A stretch of 64,000 nucleotides of DNA. It comes from Phlebotomus papatasi. Taxonomy: Eukaryota > Arthropoda > Insecta > Diptera > Psychodidae. The stretch lies in contig NC_077222.1 in the NCBI RefSeq assembly GCF_024763615.1, positions 15,066,001 through 15,130,000 on the forward strand, given 5' to 3'. This document shows, piece after piece, positions 55,655 through 64,000 of this stretch. A program made the position numbers and the translations under genes. Positions within the stretch are counted from its first letter, which is position 1. Each line of letters starts with the position of its first letter. The notes beneath the pieces are model-generated. The model was not told where the DNA came from. It saw nothing but the letters and a program-made list of their open reading frames with translations, and searched no databases.

Positions 55655-56040
55655 ATTCCGAACGCCAAAATCCTGAAAGAGACAAAATATTAAATTTTTA
55701 TTGAAGGTACTAACTACTCCCATGATAGCAGTCCCGCTTGTTCCGGGCAAAGGGAAATTTTCAGTGTTTTGGAAAATTTTTCCTTAGAATAACCTCCGTA
55801 CAATTTTGACATTTTCAGGAATTTGATCATTCAGGATTTAGGTTTTTTTCCGATATTTTGAGGTTCGGAATTTCAACTTTCGGGATTTTGATTTTTAAAG
55901 ATTTTGGCTTTTAGGAATCTAGAACCATTCGAGATTTTGGCTTTCAGGATTTCGACCCATTCGGGATTTTGTCTCTCTTCCAGATTTTAACTTTTCGGGA
56001 TTTTGGCTTACGGAATTTTGGCTGGAACTAGGTTTTTTAT
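55655..56040. mobile_element. Foldback-like element with GGGATTTTGGCTTTC repeats
   Basis: A left arm unit CCGAACGCCAAAATCCTGAA and a right arm with about eight diverged GGGATTTTGG(C/A)TTT units (55850-56030). The core shares GGCAAAGGGAAATTTTC with 43396-43745. Confidence 0.65.
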
Positions 56041-56103
56041 AGGGGATCAAAAGAACTGGAAATCGGATGTAGGACTGGCGTGATAAGTATTGATATGGGA
56101 TTT

Positions 56104-57753
56104 TCCAATGATGGTCATTGGATTTGAAGTCCCCTCACAAAAGTTTTCGGTCCTGGATATGGACCTTTTTCAGTTAACAAAAACCGCTAAACCACGTATA
56201 TTGGATGATTGCATAAGTTCATAGGACTGTCTAAGATAAATTTCAACTGATACTTTCTTTTTAGAAAATTTGAATAATCAAGGATATAGTTTCCATTGAT
56301 CTTAAAACTTGTCCTCAAAAGATATATAACCTTATCAATCCCATTTTTTTAAGAAAGAACCTGTTTTTTCTTGAATAAAGTTCGCAAAGTTTAGACATCT
56401 TTCAAGGAGTCCATATTTTTCGGCATCAAAGTATTCTGTAGAGATTGAAACAAATGATAATCTGAAGGATCAATATCTGAAGAATATTCTTGGTTCCTGG
56501 GAATTTTCTACTATAACTCCTGTAATTTTGAAGGCGTATGCTATTCGATGCATGATTTAGTGTTGTCATTTTATAAAATCATGCAATTTCTTTTGGCCGA
56601 AATCGGAATAGATTAAATGGGCGCAGTAAATCTAATGAAATAGTCACAGTGCTTATGTCTTATGATTGTCTCATCGCGTTGCAGTAGCTCAAAGTGATTA
56701 TTTTCCCATAATTTACAGCAACACTTTAAATAATTACAAATCCGATTTTACAGCAAGCTTAGCTGTTTTTCCGTGGACCTCTTCTACTGTATGTTGTTGT
56801 ATTAGATCCAATTCTCATCACCTATCACCAATCGTTCCAGAAAAGTTTCTTCATCGCAACATATCAGGAGAGAAATGGCTACATTCCCTACAATCATACG
56901 GTTCCCCTTATTCCTTTCTATCAAGAATTGTGATACTCATCTATTGAACTTTTAAACGTATCAAAGCTTTTCTAAATAGCGAAATACGATCGAATTATTA
57001 TTGACCAACATCTAAACAATCTGTTTAATTGTTATTCACAAATTTTCATCCGCGGATACTCGGAATTTTTTCATTAATGTTAGAGGGCGTTTTAAATGGA
57101 ATTGATGTTTTAAAGGATAAGTCCTTATTTAGAAATTTTCGAAGACACCTTTTAATCATTCTATGAGAAAGAATTGGATTTATATATAAGCGCTCGAAAT
57201 GCTTTTCCGTGGAAATTTATAACTTTTAAATATTTCCAAAATTTGCCTAACATTAAATGCTGCAAATGTAACTTATTGGTCCACATTTTGAAAACGTCCT
57301 CCAAAAGACATATCGACTTATTTCAAGGATACTTGGCATTAGAGGGATGTAAGACACTATAATCTTTCCAGTACAACCAAAAAAGTAAACATGAATGGTG
57401 TTGGTAAGCTACGGCATACCCCTTAACGCCATGCGTGAAAAAGTCCCACGAACTTATGCAATCATTCAATACCATCTACACCCGTACCTCAAGAAAAAAA
57501 TCTAAGGAAAATTTGAAAATCAGTGAAAACAATTTCCTAAAGAAAAACCTTCCCAATTGATTACTTGAAAGTGATGATATTGCCCAATCCCACATGAAAT
57601 AACGATCCTCATAAAATACATAAAACATACTTTAATCGACCACTGAAGAAGATCCATATCCAAGACCGAAAACTCTGGGCAAGATTGAAGAAGTGTTTTT
57701 TTTTTTGTTTATTGGTGACTTCAAATCCACTGGCCATCACCGGAGAGTCCTTT
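56104..57753. mobile_element. Palindromic repeat (CTGAAGA...GAAA type) split by a mariner relic
   Basis: The left arm 56104-56176 and right arm 57641-57753 are inverted copies (GGATTTGAAGTC / GACTTCAAATCC; GGTCCTGGATATGGACC / GATCCATATCCAAGACC). Between them lies the mariner-like sequence. Confidence 0.65.
56199..57472 (+). mobile_element. Decayed mariner-like element (about 1.27 kb)
   Basis: Terminal repeats TTGGATGATTGCATAAGTTC and GAACTTATGCAATCATTCAA. The length is typical of mariner (about 1.3 kb). On the + strand near 56840-56890 the frame reads EKFLHRNISGEKWLH, resembling mariner FLHRIVTGDEKWxxY around the second catalytic Asp. Here the Asp is lost. Many stops elsewhere. Confidence 0.65.
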
Positions 57754-59980
57754 ATCCCCCTTATCTAACAGGACTGGAAATCAATACTTCTTACGATTTT
57801 ACCTTCAGATTTATGATACGTTCAAAATTATTTATTAATTGTACTCTATCTTCGAGTTGAAACAATAAAATTGCATGAAAACGATGTACTGCAAATTGTC
57901 ATTCGAAACCACTATCACTACAATATATCACCAAAATCTGTGAAATTTAACTCGTAAACTTATACAGCCAACATTCAAGTCATATATCCTTTTTTAAGGA
58001 AACAGTAAGGAACAGAGTCACAGCAGGATGTGAGCGGCCAATTTGCAGATCGAAATTGTCTCATAAATCTTGAAAGTTTCCATGTGTACATCCACGTACC
58101 AACGAATAAGATCCTATAAATACGAATTTATTTCCTTCTATGTGAAATTTACTCATCTTTGGCAATCTCTTGAAATTCTATCTGCAATTGGCATTCATTT
58201 TCAGTGACTTTGGCTTTCCGTTTATATGGATTCCTCTCTGAATTTGAGACCATTTTCCACAATCACTGGCAAAGCAAAATTGATTTGGAGTTCAATGTTT
58301 GAATTTGCACCATTTTGGAAAATATCGTAATTGAAATTTTTTTCCTGAACGTGACCCACTTTATTTCCCTGGACATTGATTATTGTGGGGAATTTGCAAT
58401 TTTTGTGGCTCTCCTCGGAATAATCAATTCACGTGGATTTCTTTTACATTGGTAAAGTACTGACATTTCATTTATTATGTTGTCACACAATAATGGTGCG
58501 ATCGATAGCCATAAAATTCCCCAGATAAGTGAATTATCAATCGGTTTAAATTTGTTTGTTTGAATTATCAATCAGTTTGTCAAAGGATATAGTCTATTTT
58601 AGAAATAAAATCCAATTCCAGAGGTCGAGTATTTTATTTAAAAATAGAACGTAACACTTTGCAAAATAAAGTTCAAAGAACCATTAAAGCAAAGATGAAA
58701 AAAAACACTATTTTTTCAATAAACTGTCAATCAATCAATGTCAGATTTTTAATTAGTGCTGTAAAATAATTTTTAATTACCGCACTGAACAATATCAATT
58801 ATACATCGAAAAGTTATCGCCGGGACAAATGTAAAATTGATCCTGTTTGTACATCCTCACTCCATTTTAATTTCATTTCAGTTTACAATTTATATTAAAC
58901 ATTTTCCGGGTAAATGGCTTGGGTAAATGTGTCAAAATCAATAGCAATACTCAGAAAACTTTTCGTTAAACCTCCTGCCTAACTTTATTATATTTTGTCA
59001 TATATCGATGGCAAAGTTGAAGAGGTGAAAACAAATTTAACTTTTGCAGAATTTCATAGAAAACATAAGTAAAATATGTACATTGTGCGCTACCCTTCAA
59101 AGTAAACCCCTTCCTAAACTTTCATAAAGTCACAAAAATATTTTGATCGCTTTTAACACGTTAAAGGACTTTCAATATATAACTTCTAAATCATTCCTAA
59201 ATCGTTGGTTATGTAATGCAAAAGAAAGAGATAAAACTTTTCAAATGCCATCATTTTGCTTTGAATTTCTTCAAGGATATTCTGACTAACGTTTTATTCC
59301 AAAACACACCGATAGTCCAAAAAGGAAAATATTGCTTATTGGTTCAACTTGGTCGTAAGTATCATATTGTATTGCAAAAGCAGAGGAAAAGTGAAATTAT
59401 AGCCAGGGATAAGATGGTAAAATTGTTGGAAGATCTCTGTGACAGATTTGAGGAAAACAATTTCTTCTATCGTCTTCTGAGCCAAGCAATCAAATTAATG
59501 GTATAAAGTGGGTATGAATTGGTTAAAGAAAATTGTCTTTAACTCAAAATATCGCTAAAGTAATTTCCATTCCGTATTTTCTGCGCTTCCCTCGCTTTTT
59601 ACCCAAAGTACCATGAAATATTCATAATTCAGTTTGGCATATTGAGTTGTGCATTTCATTGCTTGCGAAACAATTCTCGAGAGGGTGGGATGGAAAATTT
59701 TGAAATCTAAAAAAGCTTTTACTCCTTCTCTCATTCATTTCTTTTCGGTAGTCAAGAAGAATTCACATTCACAGTGATTGTGCTTTGTAAAATTCCTACT
59801 GAGAGTGGGTGGCTAGCAATGCTTGGACAAAGAAATTCCAAAATATTGAGAGGAAATTCATAAAAAAAAATAATGACTCGAGCATTGAACATTCAAAATC
59901 ACTTAAAACGTCTGGTGAACAAGGAATTCTAAAAGTTTGAGATTTTTGAAAAAAAAACATAATCCCGATTTTTTTTAATA

Positions 59981-60387
59981 AGGGAAGAGTACCACGGATC
60001 GGAATGTTAAGAGACATGCTCGTTATTTAGTTGAAAATATAAGCTTCAAAATACTTTTTGGTATTTTTGTGTGTGCTAATCGATACATTAGTGATCCATT
60101 CAACTATATCTGTGCATATGAATTATAAAATTTTAGAACAAATGAATAAAAAATAGTTGTAATTGCAATTAAGTACTCTGTACCTCGGATCGTCACAAAT
60201 TTAATCCAAGTGTCTCACGGAAAATTGGTTTTAAAAATTAAATCTGAAATAATGCCCTGCATTATTGTGAGAGTTAAATTGTAAAAAGTAGCTAATAAAT
60301 TTTTTAAAAATTAATTTGAATTGGTGCGACAATCTGTTAATAACCTGACGATCCTAGGAACACTGCCGATCGCTGGTGCTCTTCCCT
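59981..60387. mobile_element. AGGGAAGAGTACCACGG element (407 bp)
   Basis: TA|AGGGAAGAGTACCACGGATC ... GGTGCTCTTCCCT|TA. Intact copy of the element interrupted at 50653-51310. Confidence 0.82.
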
Positions 60388-60502
60388 TACTTCTCCGCAG
60401 TTTTCTTTATGTAAAATACATCAGTTTAAAATAGAATGAAACAAGAAGTGAAAGCTTTGATCATAAAAGTGTGATAAAAAAATAGTGAGAACTTATAAGG
60501 TA

Positions 60503-60927
60503 AGGGCTCATAATTTTGGACAAGGTGCTTATAAGCATCAATGTTCTAAGTTTCAAGTTCGATATTTTCAATACTAATTAATTTTTTTGTTACTCTCTTT
60601 TCAGAAGGATTGTTTAGAAACTTGACAAGTTGTTTATCGTCTTTGTTTCCACTAAAATAGGTCTTAATACGTGTTAAAAATAAATTGATATGTGGAGATG
60701 CATTTGACTTTATTTTTGGACACCATGGTTGTAAATTTGGACAGCTATTCAAAATTTAACGTATTTTAGTACTAAAATCTTCCAAAAAGAACAAATATTT
60801 AGATAGAACACATTATTCATCAAATATTGGAATAAAATCCATAATTTTAATCAATTTATTTTTATTGACCGATTTTACCCTCAAAGTGTCCAAATTCAAA
60901 AACTGTCCAAAATTATGAGCTCTTCCC
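60503..60927. mobile_element. AGGGCTCATAATTTTGGACA element (425 bp)
   Basis: TA|AGGGCTCATAATTTTGGACA ... TCCAAAATTATGAGCTCTTCCC|TA; distant interior similarity to 21185-21611 (CTTGACAAGTTGTTTATCG and CTTAATACGTGTTAAAA). Confidence 0.65.
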
Positions 60928-63125
60928 TAGTACATTTTCCTGACAATTATTTTTAAAAACTGAAGAAAATACTTCCAAGAAAGCTATTTCTTGTCATTTA
61001 AGGTTTCCTTGCAAAATATTGAAACGCTAAAATGTAAGAATATTTTCCAACCTTGAAAACAAAGTTCCTATTTAACTATGAAATACATTGGTGGACTTTT
61101 TTTAAAGTTTTTTTCTTAGACAAGAATTGCGTACAGCAGGTTTCCCGCAAATCAGGTTGCATTGCCACAAGGCTCTCTATTGCATTGGACTACTCATAAA
61201 TCCGCCATTATTTAATATTTTTTTCTCGAAAAAATTGTTTAAGAAAGTATTTTAAATATGTATAAACATATACCAAATATTTCAAGAAGCTTGGTCGTTT
61301 CCTACTCCTTCAAGAAAAATCACGAAAAACAGATAAGTTTTAGGCCTCAATTGACGCCCCCCTCCCATTAAATCCTTAATGGGACCATCCGGTCTTTGCC
61401 GATCCGGTCTGGCATAAGTATTTAGAGATATGTTATATACTAAGTAAGGTAAACGGATCCCTAATAAAATGAAAACATCGGTATTTTGCCGAAAAATAAC
61501 TCCATGGAAAATTATCTGAAAGTGAAATTCCAGTAAATCATCAAGCATCTGAAAGTAAAATGTCTAAATTTAAGTTTATCTGACACAAACAATTAATTTT
61601 GATTTTGATGAATATTTTCATTAATATTTTTTATATGATGGTTTTTCTTAACCTTTATTAGAAAAGTATTTGTAGAAAAATTATTCAATTAAACAAGAAG
61701 CACGGTGGAAATAAAATACGTTGAAGAGTCAAATATACCATTTCACATAATTTATAATAAGTAGATAGTTATATTGATCAGTCCAGGGGCCCATCAAGCC
61801 TAATGAAAAGTGAAGCTATTTTTCATTTTTCCTTGTAAAAATCTTGCAGATATTTTGCAGATAGCTTTTAATTCGAAATATCGAAGTATATCAGACTGAT
61901 AAATGAATTCTACTTAGGAAAAAAAAACTTGCCAATAGTCTTCAGTACCCCTATGCAAAAACGTATAGAAAAATGAAATATCGAGAGACCCCTGGATCAG
62001 TCACTATATTTCTCTGATAAATAGTAACAATATCAGAAGTTTCGGTGAATTTATTATAAATTCTTAATAAGTTTGTTTTTGCTCCTCTTAAATTGTATTT
62101 GATAGCGTCACTATAAAACTACCATTTGAATTATATATTTTATTGGAAATTTATAAAAGTGCTTATTATACATGTATTGTATACAGCTTAATGTATGCTA
62201 TATACTATATTTGGACATAAAATATTAAATAGGTAAAAAAATAAAGTAAATTGAATTCTCAAAGTGTCACTTTATAAAATAAAATTTGAAAGGATGTTTT
62301 GCGATGTGGCTAACTAAATAAAATGTTTTCGGTTTTGAAATATAAAACTGCAGTAGATTGGAGAATGTTTTAGTGAAAAAAGAGTGAGTTTAAATTAAAA
62401 TAGGTAAATAGTGAATTATTTGGCAAAGAGGAAATTAAAAGTTATTGGTCGGCACACCTTTCAGGCTACGGAAATTTCATAAGTTTAAAACTCACATTAC
62501 TTTATTCCTCGTAAGTCTTGCAAACGTCTATCCAGTCTATCCCATTCTTTTACATTCTTCTTCGTCTTATTATAAACATTATATCAAATTACATTTGGTT
62601 AATGCAAGAAGTTTGAGGAATTAGAAATGTACAACATTTATGAATAATTTTGATATTTTACTGCCCCAAATGTATTGCATTTAACGTATACCGAAATTGA
62701 ATTTCTTACTGACCATTTTGATTTATATACTGACCAATTCAAACTTATAATAATTTACTGACTAAAAATGCTTTTCTAAAGAAATATTGATTATGACTAA
62801 ATATAATTTAGTAAAAATTGAAGATTTTCCAAAAAATTTACCAAACAAAACTTTTCATATGATTGATAAATAAATCATTGGTTCGTCACATATTTTTTTA
62901 TAAAAGTACACAAAATTTGAGAATAGGGTAAGATAGGTAATTTGGAATCATGTCTATTTTGGAATTTTGAGATTTTTTACAACTGTTTTAGATGGTCAAA
63001 GAAAAAAAGAAAACCACGATTATATCTTTATAATTAATGTATTGCGATCAATAATATAAGTATCAATTGCAATTTGTTATTATTTTTCGAAAATATAGTT
63101 AGTTAATCAATTTTTTTTAAATTTA

Positions 63126-63905
63126 GTGCAGAATCACATTGACAGTAAAATACTCACCGTATTTCATTAATTTACGCATATTCATTGCAATTCATACGCA
63201 AATTCTCGATTACCGTATTACCTCATCTCATACTCGGTGGCACAGGTGAAAATAATAAAAGAAAATTGAAGAAATGAAACGAAAATGCGATAAACTAATA
63301 ATAATAATAATAATGGTGGCACAACGTTTCATAGAGAAACTAGGCCTTCCCACAAGGGGAGTTCGGGACATCCATTATTATTTTTTTCTTATACAGGCAT
63401 GTGGTTGTCAGTCCCATGCCCCGTGGTATCAAGTGCCACTCCAGAAAAATTCCTGATGACCTAAAGGGGATTCGAACCCGGGACACTTGCATCATAGAGT
63501 GAGTGCTCTACCACTTGACGCATTGAGTGTCCGTGAGGCAGATTTGCTGTGCAACATTAGAAGCTAAGTGTCCGAAATTATAAGCAAATTGTTCAAAATT
63601 ACAGTCAAATTCACCTCTACATTTTTATTAATTTTTAAATATATTAGGATTAATTTTAGAAAAAAAAACAAAGGCAAAAGAGCAAAAAAACTGAACGATT
63701 ATTTTTTCTTGCAGTTTTTTAACTCAACGTTTATCGAATTTTCGTTTTATTTCTTCAATTTTCTTGTATTATTTTCACCTAGTGCCACCGAGTATGAGAT
63801 GAGGTAATACGGTAATGGAAAATTTACGTAAGAATTACAATGAAAATGCGTAAATTAACGAAATACAGCTACGGCGAGCATTTTATTGTCAATGTGATTC
63901 TGCCC
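63126..63905. mobile_element. Second copy of the 407-bp TTA element, interrupted by SINE sequence
   Basis: TTA|GTGCAGAATCACATTGACA ... CAATGTGATTCTGCCC|TTA. Arms match 12095-12501. The centre is split between about 63296 and 63680. Confidence 0.75.
63297..63532 (-). mobile_element. tRNA-derived SINE
   Basis: Read on the - strand, the head begins GGACACTCAATGCGTCAAG. Box A is TGGTAGAGCAC (63513-63503) and box B is GGTTCGAATCC (63478-63468), at tRNA-like spacing. A unique body follows, ending in a (TTA)n-type tail (63315-63298). It lies in the centre of the TTA palindromic element. Box B is a perfect polymerase III promoter match. Confidence 0.75.
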
Positions 63906-64000
63906 TTAGAAATTTTTGAATTCCATTGAAATAAGACTAATACTTTATCCAAAGTTAATTAAATACTGAATCTTGAAAATTATTTTACTTGATAAACCAG

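Larger units (their letters stand above)
55400..64000. other. Right flank: presumed first FRMD8 intron
   Basis: No exon could be recognised here. Elements occur at 55655-56040, 56104-57753, 59981-60387, 60503-60927 and 63126-63905. 57754-59980 and 60928-62925 are AT-rich with no visible structure. The 96-codon frame at 59216-59506 shows no recognisable domain. Confidence 0.5.

Noticed and set aside
59216..59506. 96-codon + strand frame
   Set aside because: Lys/Phe/Leu-rich, AT-driven composition with no domain or splice context; not supported as a gene.

Overview
The window looks like nuclear DNA of an insect. It is very AT-rich, with two spliced protein-coding genes spread over tens of kilobases. 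Splice sites are GT/AG with pyrimidine-rich acceptors, and dense transposon debris fills the introns. A nematoceran dipteran such as a sand fly or relative is my best guess, but this is inference from base composition, repeat style and protein divergence. No operon, CRISPR array, rRNA or functional tRNA gene was seen.

The two genes converge. On the + strand, three exons (8754-8975, 9078-9317, 14961-15206) encode the coiled-coil C-terminus of a protein that resembles dynein regulatory complex subunit 7 (DRC7/CCDC135; lobo in Drosophila), a ciliary/flagellar protein. Its N-terminal exons are not recognisable and probably lie left of the window. On the - strand, nine phase-consistent exons between 55399 and 17040 encode about 459 residues of a FERM-domain protein matching FRMD8 (iTAP), the iRhom/ADAM17-stabilising factor. 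Only the start-codon exon is missing, presumably to the right. The two stop codons are 1.8 kb apart. The genes have no evident functional link.

The rest is mostly transposon-derived. At the left edge is a 5.4-kb foldback element (519-5944) with nearly identical inner arms and further nested elements in its loop. The introns hold many short inverted-repeat elements. They include a 251-bp CACTGAG family (five copies, TA-flanked), a pogo-like CAGTAGA family, a hAT MITE, piggyBac-like TTAA elements, Harbinger-like TTA/TAA elements, tRNA-derived SINE sequence, a mariner relic and LINE 3' fragments.

The most interesting pattern is a set of at least twenty TA-flanked elements whose ends all begin GGG(G/T)A or a close variant. 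Each family carries its own short word repeated just inside the ends. One (43858-45041) retains a pogo/CENP-B-type helix-turn-helix region and another (12727-14033) a possible transposase tail, so they may be one diversified pogo-like superfamily. Nested pairs give natural empty-site comparisons. A second recurring theme is palindromic repeats that carry a CTGANGA...GAAA motif resembling a hammerhead ribozyme core.
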